In this document: one piece after another, positions 18,291-28,800 of the stretch
Layout of the letters: each line of letters opens with the position of its first letter
Position numbering within the stretch: the stretch's first letter is position 1
Source of the DNA: Actinomadura_C sp036008685
GTDB taxonomy: Bacteria > Actinomycetota > Actinomycetes > Streptosporangiales > Streptosporangiaceae
Direction of reading: 5' to 3'
Assembly (NCBI GenBank): GCA_036008685.1
Contig: DASYNF010000195.1
Location: 9,477-73,476, forward strand
DNA length: 64,000 nt
Position numbers and translations under genes: made by a program
The notes under the pieces: generated by a model
What the model saw: only the letters and a program-made list of their open reading frames with translations
Told to the model about the DNA's origin: nothing
The model's database searches: none

Positions 18291-18522
18291 CATGTGCGTG
18301 TTGTTGTGCGTTCGACCGGCGACAAGTTACCGTGAGGTAGGACTTGATTACGCAGAGATCCCATGACGACTGCAAACAGGACGTAACGGAACGTGCCCAA
18401 TCGGTTTCGCGAAGTTGACCGAAGGTCGTAGTCTCCTCCTCATCACCTGAAAATGGACCTCCGGTGCAGTGCTCCACTGCGGAACGCGGGGGCGATCCCC
18501 GGAACCTTCCCCGAGGGAAGTG

Positions 18523-20595
18523 ATGAAGGACCCGAACAACACGCGGGACACCCTGCCCCGGCGGGGCTCCCCCTTGTGGATATATCTGATGTGCGTCATC
18601 AGCGCGGGCGCCGTCGTGGTCGCCGTGACGCTCAGCGGACTCATCCGCCACGAGTTCGAAGCACTCTTCGGCAACCCGGTGTTCTGGATCCTCGGCTGTT
18701 TCGTCCTCTTCGGCGAGCTCCGGCCGATCATCACCCCGGGGTCGACGGAGACCAGCGGCGCGACGACGTCGACCACCTTCGTCTTCGCCGCGCTCCTTTA
18801 CGCGGGGATGCCGGTCGCGGTCCTGTTGCAGGTCGTGGCAGCGTTCACCTATGGCGTCTTCCGGCGTCGCGCGGCCCATCGCACCGCGTTCAACGTCGCT
18901 CAGTACGCCCTCAGCATCGGGGCGGCGACGCTCGTGCTGGCCGTCTTCGGCGTCACGCCGTCGGCGGCGCGGCCATGGGTGCCCGGCGGGACGGACCTGC
19001 TCGCCATCACCCTGGCCGCGGCCATCTATTTCCTCAGCAATGACACGCTCGTCAGCGGCGCGGTCGCGTTGCACGAACGCGTCTCGCTGTTCAAGGTGAT
19101 GCGCCGGGACATCGGCTACCAGGTACTGGTCAACCTCGCGCTTCTCGGGCTCTCGCCCCTCGTCGTCGTCGCCATGGACCGGTCGGCCGCGTTCGTGCCG
19201 CTGATCGTGCTCCCGTTCATCGCCGTCTATCTCATCGCCTCCGGGGCGGTGCGCCGGGAGCACCAGGCACTGCACGACGGGCTGACCGGGCTGCCCAACC
19301 GGAAGATGCTCACCATGCGCACCGAGGAGGCGCTCGCGGAGGCGCGCCACCAGGCCCCCCGGGGCGGCGGCCACGGAGGCCGCGAGCGGGTCGGCCTGTT
19401 CCTCCTCGATCTCGATCGCTTCAAGGAGGTCAACGACACGCTCGGCCACCACACCGGGGACCGCCTCCTGCAGATGGTGGCCCATCGCCTGACTCACAGC
19501 GTCCGCCCGGGTGATCTGGTCGCGCGGCTCGGCGGCGACGAGTTCGCGGTGCTGCTGCCTTCGGTGCGGGATGCCCAGGCCGCCCGTGAGGTCGCGGTGC
19601 GGCTGCGGGCCGCGCTGAGCGAGCCCGTACGGCTGGACGGGATGTCGTTCGATCTCGAGGGCAGCGTCGGGATCGCGCTCCATCCCGACCACGCGCCCGA
19701 CTTCGAACTGCTGCTGCAGCGGGCCGATGTGGCGATGTACGTCGCCAAGGAGAGCCGGTGCGGTGTCGAGATCTACTCGCAGGCCAAGGACCGGAACTCT
19801 CCTGCCAGGCTCGGGATGCTCGGAGATCTGCGGCGGGCGATCGACCGCAAGGAGCTGGAGCTGCACTTCCAGCCCAAGGTGAGCCTCATCGATGGGCAGC
19901 TCGTGGGGATGGAGGCGCTTCTGCGCTGGCGGCATCCCGAGCAGGGACTCATCGGCCCGGCCCAGTTCCTGCCCATCGCCGAGCAGACCTACCTGATGCG
20001 GCCGATCACCCACTACGTCGTCGACGGCGTGCTCACCCAGGCGGACGTGTGGTGGCGGGAGGGGCTGACGGTTCAGATCTCGGTCAACCTCTCCGGCCGG
20101 GACCTGCTGGATTCCACACTCACCGAGACGATCGAGTCGGGGCTGCGGGAGCGAGGTCTCCCGGCCGCGATGCTCCAGCTCGAGATCACCGAGCGGATCC
20201 TGATGAACGAGCCCGCCTACGCCGGCGACACCATCGACGCGCTCGCGGAGCTCGGGATCCCTCTGAGCCTGGACGATTTCGGGACCGGCTATTCATCCCT
20301 CGTACGGCTGAAGAGGCTGCCGGTCGAGGAAATCAAGATCGACTCTTCGTTCGTCCACCGGCTGACGGAGTCCTGCGACGACGCCGTGATCGTACGGTCG
20401 ATCGTGGATCTGGTCCGGACCCTCGGGCTGCGGTCGGTGGCGGAGGGGGTCGAGGATCCGAAGACGGCCCAGCTGCTGCGGGACATGGGCTGCGACGCGG
20501 CCCAGGGCTGGCACTTCGGCCGGCCCATGGGAGCCTCCGAGGCCACGGACTGGCTGCGTCGTCGCATGGAGCGAGCACCGGAGCCGGCCGCCTAG
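18523..20595 (+). CDS. Membrane GGDEF-EAL c-di-GMP protein (RmdB-like)
   Basis: 690 residues. About eight hydrophobic segments (residues 15-245) form an MASE-like membrane part, then GGDEF (RLGGDEFAVLL) and EAL (GMEALLRWRHP). The GGDEF motif is intact, with an RxxD inhibitory site (RPGD) five residues before it. EAL residues are complete: NLSG, EITER, LDDFGTGYSSL, IKIDSSFV, VAEGVED. It could make or degrade c-di-GMP. Synteny with ligA and gatCAB matches, to my knowledge, the S. coelicolor phosphodiesterase RmdB. ATG 18523 has GAGGGA upstream. Confidence 0.92.
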   Translation: MKDPNNTRDTLPRRGSPLWIYLMCVISAGAVVVAVTLSGLIRHEFEALFGNPVFWILGCFVLFGELRPIITPGSTETSGATTSTTFVFAALLYAGMPVAVLLQVVAAFTYGVFRRRAAHRTAFNVAQYALSIGAATLVLAVFGVTPSAARPWVPGGTDLLAITLAAAIYFLSNDTLVSGAVALHERVSLFKVMRRDIGYQVLVNLALLGLSPLVVVAMDRSAAFVPLIVLPFIAVYLIASGAVRREHQALHDGLTGLPNRKMLTMRTEEALAEARHQAPRGGGHGGRERVGLFLLDLDRFKEVNDTLGHHTGDRLLQMVAHRLTHSVRPGDLVARLGGDEFAVLLPSVRDAQAAREVAVRLRAALSEPVRLDGMSFDLEGSVGIALHPDHAPDFELLLQRADVAMYVAKESRCGVEIYSQAKDRNSPARLGMLGDLRRAIDRKELELHFQPKVSLIDGQLVGMEALLRWRHPEQGLIGPAQFLPIAEQTYLMRPITHYVVDGVLTQADVWWREGLTVQISVNLSGRDLLDSTLTETIESGLRERGLPAAMLQLEITERILMNEPAYAGDTIDALAELGIPLSLDDFGTGYSSLVRLKRLPVEEIKIDSSFVHRLTESCDDAVIVRSIVDLVRTLGLRSVAEGVEDPKTAQLLRDMGCDAAQGWHFGRPMGASEATDWLRRRMERAPEPAA

Positions 20596-20788
20596 CCTGG
20601 TGGGTGTGCCGACGCGCCGCGGGCCGGACCCTCGGCCGCCACGCGGCCCGACCTGATCACGAGCCGCCACGCCGGGGTCGGACAACGACGACCGCGACGG
20701 CGCGCGGCCAGGCTGACAAGTGGGCCGCAAAGGCGCGGGACCCATAGGATGGCCTCGAACCCATTGATCTCTGAAACGGTTTCCGACT

Positions 20789-21085
20789 ATGTCCATAACC
20801 CGTGACGAGGTCGCTCACCTCGCCCGGCTGTCCCGGCTGGCGCTCAGTGACGAGGACCTCGATCATTTCGCCGTCCAGCTCGGCGCGATCGTCTCCGCGG
20901 TCGCGCGGGTGCAGGAGGTGGCGGCCGGCGACATCCCGCCCACCTCGCATGCCCTGCCGCTGACGAACGTCTTCCGTCCCGACGAAGTCCGCCCCGGTCT
21001 CACCGCCGAGCAGGCGCTCTCCGGCGCGCCCGCGGCCGAAGAGGACCGGTTCCGGGTGCCTCGGATCCTCGAGGAGGAAGCATGA
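20789..21085 (+). CDS. gatC: Asp/Glu-tRNA amidotransferase subunit C
   Basis: 98 residues starting MSITRDEVAHLARLSRLALSDEDLDHF, the standard GatC N-terminus, ending FRVPRILEEEA. GatC wraps around GatA and stabilises the GatCAB complex that converts Glu-tRNA-Gln and Asp-tRNA-Asn to the amide forms. Its stop overlaps the gatA start (ATGA), so translation is coupled. No clear ribosome site precedes it; a gaaacggtttc semi-palindrome lies 5 bp upstream. Confidence 0.96.
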   Translation: MSITRDEVAHLARLSRLALSDEDLDHFAVQLGAIVSAVARVQEVAAGDIPPTSHALPLTNVFRPDEVRPGLTAEQALSGAPAAEEDRFRVPRILEEEA

Positions 21086-22581
21086 GCGAGATGAGCCTCA
21101 CTCGCAAGACCGCCGCGGAGCTCGGTGAGCTGATCGCCTCCGGTGAGACCTCCGCCGTCGAGGTGGCCCAGGCTCATCTGGACCGCATCGCCGCCGTCGA
21201 CGACCGGGTCAACGCGTTCCTTCACGTCGACCCCGAGGTCACACTGGAGCAGGCCCGCGCCGTGGACGCCCGGCGGGCGGCGGGGGAGCCGCTCGGCCCG
21301 CTGGCCGGGGTGCCGGTGGCGCACAAGGACGTCTTCACGACCAGGGACATGCCGACGACCGCGGCCTCCAAGATCCTGGAAGGCTGGCGACCGCCCTACG
21401 ACGCCACCGTGACGGCCCGGTTGCGGGCCGCCGGCATGGTGATCCTGGGCAAGACCAACATGGACGAGTTCGCCATGGGCTCCTCCACCGAGAACAGCGC
21501 CTTCGGGCCGACCCGCAACCCATGGGACCTCGACCGCGTCCCGGGCGGCTCCTCCGGAGGATCCTCGGCCGCCGTGGCCGCCTATGAGGCGCCGCTGGCC
21601 ACGGGGACGGACACGGGCGGATCGATCCGTCAGCCCGCCTCGGTCACCGGCCTGGTCGGGATGAAGCCGACCTACGGCGGATCGTCGCGCTACGGGCTGA
21701 TCGCGTTCGCCTCCTCGCTCGACACGCCCGGCCCGCTGGCCCGTACGGTCCTGGACGCGGCTCTGCTGCACGAGGCCTTCTCCGGCCACGACCCGATGGA
21801 CTCGACGTCGATCGACGCTCCCGTGCCGTCCGTGGTCGCCGCCGCCCGGCGGCCCGACGTGGAGGGCCTGCGCGTCGGCGTGGTCAAGGAGTTCGCCGGT
21901 GAGGGTTACCAGCCGGGCGTGCTGGCCCGCTTCCACGAGGCCGTGGAGCTGCTGGAGTCCCTGGGCGCCAAGGTCGTCGAGGTCTCCTGCCCCAACTTCA
22001 CCTACGCGCTCGCGGCTTACTACCTCATCGCGCCGTCGGAGTGCTCGTCCAACCTCGCCCGCTTCGACGCCATGCGTTACGGCCTGCGGGTCGGCGACGA
22101 CGGCACGCGGTCGGCCGAGGAGGTCATGGCGCTCACCCGCGCGGAGGGTTTCGGCCCCGAGGTCAAGCGGCGCATGATGCTGGGCACCTATGCCCTGTCC
22201 TCCGGTTACTACGACGCCTACTACGGCAAGGCCCAGCAGGTCCGCACCCTGATCAGCCGGGACTTCCAGCAGGCGTTCGAGCAGGTCGACGTCCTGGTCT
22301 CGCCGACGACGCCGACTTCCGCGTTCGCACTGGGAGAGCGCACCGACGACCCGGTGGCGATGTACCTCGCCGACCTGTGCACCATCCCGTCCAATCTCGC
22401 GGGCAACGCGGCGATCTCCGTGCCGTGCGGGCTCGCCGACGAGGACGGGCTCCCGGTGGGCCTGCAGATCATGGCGCCGGTGCTGGGCGATGACCGGGTC
22501 TACCGCGTCGGTGCGGCCGTCGAGAAGGCCCTCGAGGACCGCTGGGGCGGCTCGCTGCTGGCCAAGGCGCCGGAGCTGTGA
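21082..22581 (+). CDS. gatA: Glutamyl-tRNA(Gln) amidotransferase subunit A
   Basis: 499-residue amidase-signature protein. The catalytic triad is visible as K82 (VAHKDVF), cis-Ser157 in PGGSSGGSSAA, and nucleophile S181 in TDTGGSIRQPAS. It hydrolyses glutamine and channels ammonia to GatB. Start overlaps gatC by 4 bp; gatB follows after 31 bp, giving the gatC-gatA-gatB operon. The organism therefore probably uses indirect Gln-tRNA charging. Confidence 0.97.
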   Translation: MSEMSLTRKTAAELGELIASGETSAVEVAQAHLDRIAAVDDRVNAFLHVDPEVTLEQARAVDARRAAGEPLGPLAGVPVAHKDVFTTRDMPTTAASKILEGWRPPYDATVTARLRAAGMVILGKTNMDEFAMGSSTENSAFGPTRNPWDLDRVPGGSSGGSSAAVAAYEAPLATGTDTGGSIRQPASVTGLVGMKPTYGGSSRYGLIAFASSLDTPGPLARTVLDAALLHEAFSGHDPMDSTSIDAPVPSVVAAARRPDVEGLRVGVVKEFAGEGYQPGVLARFHEAVELLESLGAKVVEVSCPNFTYALAAYYLIAPSECSSNLARFDAMRYGLRVGDDGTRSAEEVMALTRAEGFGPEVKRRMMLGTYALSSGYYDAYYGKAQQVRTLISRDFQQAFEQVDVLVSPTTPTSAFALGERTDDPVAMYLADLCTIPSNLAGNAAISVPCGLADEDGLPVGLQIMAPVLGDDRVYRVGAAVEKALEDRWGGSLLAKAPEL

Positions 22582-22612
22582 GGGATTCGAGCGGGGCATT
22601 GAAGGGATGGGG

Positions 22613-24130
22613 ATGGCTGTGACCGCCGAGACGCTGATGCCCTATGACGAGGCGCTCACGCGCTACGAGCCGGTGCTGGGGATCGAGACCCACATCGAGC
22701 TGGGCACGGAATCGAAGATGTTCTGCGGCTGCGCGACCGCCTTCGGCGCGCCGCCCAACACGCAGGTGTGCCCGGTCTGCCTGGGCTTCCCCGGCGCGCT
22801 GCCGGTGGTCAACAGGGCCGCGATCGAGAGCACGATCAAGATCGGCCTGGCGCTGAACTGCTCGATCGTGGAGTGGTGCCGATTTGCCCGGAAGAACTAC
22901 TTCTATCCGGACATGCCGAAGAACTTCCAGATCTCGCAGTATGACGAGCCTCTGTGCGTGGAGGGTTACCTCGACGTCGAGATCGAGGGCGAGAACGGTC
23001 CCGAGACCCATCGCGTGGCCATCGAGCGCGTGCACATGGAGGAGGACACCGGCAAGTCGCTGCACGTCGGCGGCGCCACCGGCCGGATCCACGGCGCCGA
23101 CCACTCGCTCGTCGACTACAACCGGGCCGGCATCCCGCTGGTGGAGATCGTCACCAAGCCGATCGAGGCCACGGGGGACAGGGCACCGCTGGTCGCCCGG
23201 GCCTACGCCACCGAGCTGCGTGAGCTGATACGCGCCCTCGGGGTCTCGGACGTCCGCATGGAGCAGGGCTCCATGCGCTGTGACGTCAACGTCTCGCTCA
23301 TGCCACGCGGTTCCTCGCAGTGGGGCACCCGGAGCGAGACCAAGAACGTCAACTCGCTGCGGTCGGTGGAGCGGTCCGTACGGCACGAGATCGAGCGCCA
23401 GGCCGCGATCCTCGAGGCCGGCGGGAGGATCGTCCAGGAGACCAGGCACTTCCACGAGGAGACCGGCTCCACGACGAGCGGCCGGAGCAAGGAGGAGGCG
23501 CAGGACTACCGCTACTTCCCCGAGCCCGACCTGCTCCCCGTCGCGCCCTCCAGTGCCTGGATCGAGAAGCTCCGAGCGGGGCTGCCGGAGTTCCCGGCGG
23601 CCCGGCGGGTCCGCGTCAAGGCGGACTGGGGGCTCAGCGACAAGGAGCTGCAGGACGTCGTCAACGCAGGGGCCCTCGACCTGATCGAGCAGACCATCAC
23701 GGCCGGCGCCGAGCCGGCCGCCGCGCGCAAGTGGTGGATGAACGAGCTGTCCCGCCGGGCCACCGAGCAGGCCGTGGAGCTCGCGGAGCTGCCGATCACG
23801 GCCGAGCAGGTGGCCCGGGTCCAGACCCTGGTGGCCGCCGGGGAGCTCAACGACAAGCTCGCCCGCCAGGTCTTCGAGGGCGTGCTGGCCGGAGAGGGCA
23901 CACCGGACGAGGTCGTCGCCGCCCGCGGGCTCAAGATCGTCAGAGACGACGGCGCGCTCGCCTCGGTCATCGATCAGGTGATCGCCGACAATGCCGGTGT
24001 GGCGGACAAGGTGCGAAGCGGCAAGGTCGCCGCCGCGGGGGCCCTGGTGGGCGCCGTGATGAAGGCCACCCGTGGTCAGGCCGACGCGGGCCGGGCCAGG
24101 GAGCTCATCCTCGAGAAGCTGACAGGCTGA
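22613..24130 (+). CDS. gatB: Asp/Glu-tRNA amidotransferase subunit B
   Basis: 505 residues. The N-terminal kinase domain begins YEPVLGIETHIEL and includes FCGC, CPVCLGFPG (zinc ligands), RKNYFYPDMPKNFQISQYD and MRCDVNVS. The C-terminal YqeY-like tail domain (about 400-505) includes WWMNELSRR and ends GQADAGRARELILEKL. It phosphorylates and then amidates the misacylated tRNA. ATG 22613 is preferred because AAGGG at 22602-22606 is well spaced; ATG 22607 would add two residues. Confidence 0.96.
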   Translation: MAVTAETLMPYDEALTRYEPVLGIETHIELGTESKMFCGCATAFGAPPNTQVCPVCLGFPGALPVVNRAAIESTIKIGLALNCSIVEWCRFARKNYFYPDMPKNFQISQYDEPLCVEGYLDVEIEGENGPETHRVAIERVHMEEDTGKSLHVGGATGRIHGADHSLVDYNRAGIPLVEIVTKPIEATGDRAPLVARAYATELRELIRALGVSDVRMEQGSMRCDVNVSLMPRGSSQWGTRSETKNVNSLRSVERSVRHEIERQAAILEAGGRIVQETRHFHEETGSTTSGRSKEEAQDYRYFPEPDLLPVAPSSAWIEKLRAGLPEFPAARRVRVKADWGLSDKELQDVVNAGALDLIEQTITAGAEPAAARKWWMNELSRRATEQAVELAELPITAEQVARVQTLVAAGELNDKLARQVFEGVLAGEGTPDEVVAARGLKIVRDDGALASVIDQVIADNAGVADKVRSGKVAAAGALVGAVMKATRGQADAGRARELILEKLTG

Positions 24131-24135
24131 CCGGC

Positions 24136-24182
24136 TGATTCCGCTGGGGTGGGCCCGCCGTGGGCTCACCCCAGCGGAATCA
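24136..24182. terminator. 16-bp hairpin, bidirectional terminator
   Basis: Arms 24136-24151 and 24167-24182 are perfectly complementary, with a further short GC stem inside the loop. It lies between the convergent gatB and lipoprotein genes; its right arm overlaps the stop of the latter. Confidence 0.85.
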
Positions 24183-25260
24183 CCAGGATCCTGTCGTCAC
24201 CGGGGTCGACCCGTCCGCGGCCGTCGCGGTCGCTCGTCATGACCCACAGTGATCCGTCCGGCGCCCGCGCGACCGCGCGGAGCCGGCCGTACCTCCGCTC
24301 GTAGTGCGGGACCGGCCGGCCGGCCGTGCCGTCAGGGTTCAGCGGCACCTCCCACAGCCGTTCACCGCGCAGTCCGGCCGCCCACAGCGAGCCGCCGGCG
24401 TAGGCCAGCCCGGAGGGTGAGGCCTCCGCCGTCGACCAGGTGAGCAGCGGGTCGGTGTACGGGCCGCCGCCCCCGGTCCCCTCGACCGCGGGCCAGCCGT
24501 AGTCGCGCCCCGGCTCGATCCGGTTGATCTCGTCGAAGCGGTTCTGGCCGAACTCCGTGGCGTACATCCGGCCCTGGCCGTCCCATGCGAGGCCCTGGAC
24601 GTTGCGGTGACCGTAGGTGAAGACCGGGGTGCCGAAGGGGTTGCCCGGGGCGGCGGAGCCGTCGGGCCGTATCCTCAGGATCTTGCCACCGAGCGAGGCG
24701 CGGTTCTGGGCCAGCTCTGGGCGGCCGGTCTCGCCCGTCGCGACGTACAGCAGTCCGTCGGGCCCGAACGCCAGCCTGCCGCCGTTGTGGTTGCCGCCCT
24801 TGGGGATGCCGGTGAGGATGGGCTCCGGCCGGCCGAGTGTCCGGCCGTAGCGCAGGCGCACGACCCGGTTGTCGGACGCGGCCGTGAAGTAGAGGTAGAC
24901 ATACCGGTCCCGTCCGAACGTCGGCGAGACCGCGACCCCGAGCAGACCGCCCTCGCCCGACGGCTCCACGCCCGGCACCGTGCCCAGCACGGAGACGCGG
25001 CCCGCGGGGCCGACTCTCAGCAGGCGGGCGGTGTCCCGCTCGGTCACGAGTGCGTCACCGCCCGGGACGAAGGCGATGCCCCAGGGCGCTTTCAGCCCCG
25101 TGGCGAGCTCACGTGGCGGGCCCGGCCGTCCCGGCCCCGGTGGTGCGGCGCTGGACGGCGGCGGCTCCGGAGTCCTCGCGCCGCTCACCGGCTCGGCCGC
25201 GCATCCGGCCACGATGACGGCCGCCGCGGCGCACATGGCCGTGAGCGGCCGCGGTCTCAT
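24166..25260 (-). CDS. PQQ-dependent sugar dehydrogenase family lipoprotein
   Basis: 364 residues. The N-terminus MRPRPLTAMCAAAAVIVAGC is a lipoprotein signal with lipobox VAGC, so it is anchored outside the membrane. A linker of Pro/Gly/Ser leads to a six-blade beta-propeller of the GSDH/HHIP type: LKAPWGIAFVPGG, GEGGLLGVAVSP, PKGGNHNGGRLAFGPDGLLY, SLGGKILRI, YGHRNVQGLAWD, EFGQNRFDEIN. The enzyme family oxidises sugars with PQQ; the substrate is unknown and no PQQ genes are in view. ATG 25347 has a good ribosome site and is an alternative, but the extra 29 codons have poor GC3. Confidence 0.88.
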   Translation of the reverse strand: MRPRPLTAMCAAAAVIVAGCAAEPVSGARTPEPPPSSAAPPGPGRPGPPRELATGLKAPWGIAFVPGGDALVTERDTARLLRVGPAGRVSVLGTVPGVEPSGEGGLLGVAVSPTFGRDRYVYLYFTAASDNRVVRLRYGRTLGRPEPILTGIPKGGNHNGGRLAFGPDGLLYVATGETGRPELAQNRASLGGKILRIRPDGSAAPGNPFGTPVFTYGHRNVQGLAWDGQGRMYATEFGQNRFDEINRIEPGRDYGWPAVEGTGGGGPYTDPLLTWSTAEASPSGLAYAGGSLWAAGLRGERLWEVPLNPDGTAGRPVPHYERRYGRLRAVARAPDGSLWVMTSDRDGRGRVDPGDDRILVIPLG

Positions 25261-25441
25261 CGCCCGCCCGGCCTGGACGGGCGGCCGTGGGGTCCTGGCC
25301 GCACGGACGCCTCGGACCGGTGACGGGGGATCTTCCGGCTCTGTCATGGGATCATCCCTTCGTCGCCGCGCTCCCACTCCTACCTACGCTTTCCCCGGCG
25401 GTCTGGTTCCCCGGCCTTCTCGCCTGGAGGAAAGGACGAAC

Positions 25442-25501
25442 ATGATCATGGGTAAGTACTGGCCGTGTAAGGTGCTCAAACCCATAGTGGCGTCGGCATA
25501 A
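25442..25501 (+). CDS. Possible 19-residue peptide
   Basis: A short frame encoding MIMGKYWPCKVLKPIVASA, preceded by ggagg plus aaagg (25426-25435), one of the strongest ribosome-binding sequences in the window. The peptide is cationic, has one Cys and a hydrophobic C-terminal half. It lies divergent from the sugar dehydrogenase gene and 397 bp before the PAS-GGDEF-EAL gene. I do not recognise it. It could be a regulatory leader, a signalling peptide precursor or a chance frame. Confidence 0.4.
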   Translation: MIMGKYWPCKVLKPIVASA

Positions 25502-25898
25502 CGTCGAAACGACCGGCGACACGGCTCGGCGCCGATCACGTGCCGCCGCGAGTTGTCGCCGGGTGGACGCTGAGCCTCAATCGCTCCGTGACCTAGGGAA
25601 CGTAGATTGACTCGAAGCCACATCCGCTCGAGTGCCCTGGGCGCCGCGGGAAGACCCCCGCCTGCACAGGAGCTCAACCGTCCGACTCTGCGATCCGCAA
25701 CCGTGGAACACCGCCCCGCACCGAAACGACGTCGCACGCCCGTGACCGGCGAAGCCGTGCTCGCGCCGGTGGGTGCCTGTCCGACCCGGAGCAGGCCGCG
25801 GGACGCGGTGCCATGCGTACGCGGAGGCGACCTGTGCGCCGCACACGGGGACATGGCGGCGGCCGTTTTCTCCATCCGGGCCAGAGAGCGAGCATGAG
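25502..25898. other. 397-bp region before the second GGDEF-EAL gene
   Basis: No convincing gene in any frame. An open frame continuous with the downstream gene exists from 25773, but its codon use is poor. I see no clear terminator or consensus promoter. Confidence 0.4.
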
Positions 25899-28800
25899 AT
25901 GACAGCGGACGACGCCAGGCGGCGGGTGCGCGGAGCACTGCCGGCCGGTGCCGTCGCCGCGGTGGGGTTGATCTTCGTCCTGAGCGCTCTGCTCGGCGGG
26001 GTCGGCTCCGCGGTGGCCTCCTGGATCACGGCCTTCACGGCGGCCGCGGCCGCCGGTTCACTGTTCCACGCCGCACGACGGCCGTCCGGGGACGAGCCCG
26101 TGCGGGGCCGGGCCGAGTCGTGGAGATGGTTCGGCATCGCCGCGCTGTGCTGGTGCGCCGGCGCGGTCATCGACGCCGTTTCCGCGATCGTGCTGACCGA
26201 CGCCGTGGTGTCCATCTCGGTGTCGGATCTGTTCCTCCTGGCGGCGGTGGGGTCGCTGTCGACCGGTTTCGTGGTGACGGTCCGGCCTCCGGGCACGGTC
26301 CGGCAGTGGCTGCGCTTCATCGCCGACACCTACGTGTGCGTCTGTTCGGTGTTCCTCATCGGCTGGATCACGCTGTTCGGGCGGGTCTACCACGATTCCG
26401 GAGAGGCGCCACCGGAGTTCGTCCTGGAGTTGCTCTATCCGCTCGTCGACGTCGTGCTCGTGTGCGCGGCTCTGCCGTTCGCCCTCGCCGCCATGCGGGA
26501 GAGCCGCCGTTCCACGGCGGTCGCCTACGGTGCGCTGCTCGCCGTGGCCGCCGCGGACATCGCCGCCACGGTGGTACGGCTGCGCGGGGGGATGACCCCG
26601 GCATACCCGGGCGAGGCGCTGCGCCTCGTGGGGCTCCTCCTCCTCGCCGTCGTTCCCTGGGCGGACAGATCCCGCTCTCCGCAGCGGGACGGCATCGCGA
26701 CGGCTGTGGCCGGCCCGGCCGACGCCCTCGCCGGGGACGAGGAGCCGCTTCGGGGACCGGAGGAGGTCCGAGGACGCATGAGCGGCCTCGGCATCGCGGT
26801 GGCCGCCGCGGCCACCGCGGCCGCGGCCGCCGTGTTCCTGGGGGGAAGGTCCTTCACGACATCCAAGGGCCTCGATTCCGTGGTGGAGGTCCTCGCCGGC
26901 TCGGCCGTGGTCGTGGTGCTGGCCCGGCTGGCCGACCTGTTGCGGGAGAACCACTGGTTGCGCCGGTCCTTCGACACCGGTGAGGAGCACTTCCGGGCCC
27001 TCGCCGAGAGCATCAACGACGTGGTGCTGATCTGCGGTCTGGACGGCACGGTGGAGTACGTCAGCGCCGGCGCGCGGCGGACCTTCAGCTACTGCCCGCG
27101 GGAACTCCTCGGGCGGCCGCTGCAAGAGATCATCCACCCCGAGGACGTGCCCAGGATCGAGGAGGTCTTCGCCGAGTTCCTCGAGCGCGATCGCAAAGAC
27201 CGTGACGGCGAGGGCGACCAGCACGGTGACGTCGGCCGTGAGGACCGGGACGACGGCGATGGGATCACCGGCGCCGCCGGCGCCCCCGGCGGCCAGGCCG
27301 CCGGGAGGCCGGAAGAGGGGGAGACCGGAGAGGCTCCGGCGGCCCATATCGCGGCCTATACCGAGGACGCGCTCCGGGTCGCCTGGCGGGTGCGGGCCGC
27401 CGATGGCACGTGGCTCCCCACGGAGTCGACGATCTCTCGGTACGCCGGCTCGAGTGAGGAGGCCGGCGGGCGGCTTCTCATCACGACCCGAGATCTCAGC
27501 GAGCAGGCCGCCCTGCGCCGCCAGGTCACCCATCTGACCTTCCACGACGGGCTCACCGGCCTGCCCAACCGCGCCTACTTCGAGGAGCGGGCCGATGAGG
27601 TGCTCTCTCACCATCAGGAGGCCGGCCGGGTCGCCATCGTCTTCGCCGACCTGGACGGATTCACCGCCGTCAACGACTCGGCCGGCCACGCGGCCGGGGA
27701 CCAGGTCCTGGCCCAGGCGGCCAGGCGGCTCCGGGCCACGGTCCAGGCCGACGACACCGTGGCCCGCTGGGGCAGCGACGAGTTCACCGTCCTGGTCGAG
27801 AACGTGGCCGAAGGGCAGGCCGTGGTCGAGCTCGCGGAACGGCTCCTGCGGGCGCTGTCCACGGAGCCTTACCGGGTCGGCACCCGGGGCATGGTCCTCA
27901 GCGCGAGCGTCGGCGTCGCCTTCGCCGGCGAAGACGGGGATCCCGGCCACGCCGGTGCCGGGCAGGGGGACCGCATGAGCACCGACGCGGCGGAGCTGAT
28001 CCGCAACGGCGATCTCGCGATGGCCCGCGCGAAGGAGCTCGGCGGCGGGCGGGTCGAGGTCTTCGCCGCGCATATGCACGCCGACGTCGTACGCCGGCTC
28101 GAGCTCGGCAGCGACCTCCAGCGGGCCCTGGCCGAGGAGCAGTTCGCCATCGAGTTCCAGCCGGTGGTCGAGCTCGCGACGTCCCGGGTGACGGGCGTCG
28201 AGGCGCTGGTCCGATGGTGGCGCGGCGGTGTGTCCGTCCCCCCGGAGGAGTTCATCGGCCCGGCGGAGGAGTCGGGCCTGATGATCCCGCTCGGCGAGTG
28301 GATACTGCGCGAGGCGTGCGGCGAGGTGGCGAGGTGGCGGGAGTCCTCCTGGGACATCGGCGTCTCGGTCAACTTCGCCGCTCGGCAGCTCGCCGTCCCG
28401 CGTTTCGTCGAGTCGGTCGCCCAGGTGCTCGAGGAGACGGGGTTGCCACCGCACGCCCTGACGATCGAGGTCAAGGAGGAGGTGCTCGTCGAGGACGCCG
28501 GCCAGAACGTCGAGCGGCTCTCCGAGCTGCGCGACCTGGGCGTCCGGCTCGCGATCGACGACTTCGGCACCGGATACGCCTCGCTGGCCTATCTCGGTCA
28601 GCTCCCCGTGGACATCATCAAGATCGCCCCGTCCTTCGTCGCCGGGCTGGGCCGCGACGACACGCTGACCCTGCTCACCCGGACGATCGTCCGGCTCGGG
28701 CGTGAGCTCGGGCTCGTGGTCGTCGCCGAGGGCATCGAGCGGCCCGAGCAGCTCGAGCTCCTCCGCGAGATGGACTGCCCGCGGGGCCAGGGTTACCTCG

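Noticed and set aside
20773..20783. gaaacggtttc before gatC as a LacI-type operator
   Set aside because: The symmetry is imperfect at the centre, no LacI-family gene is nearby, and gatCAB is not known to be regulated this way.
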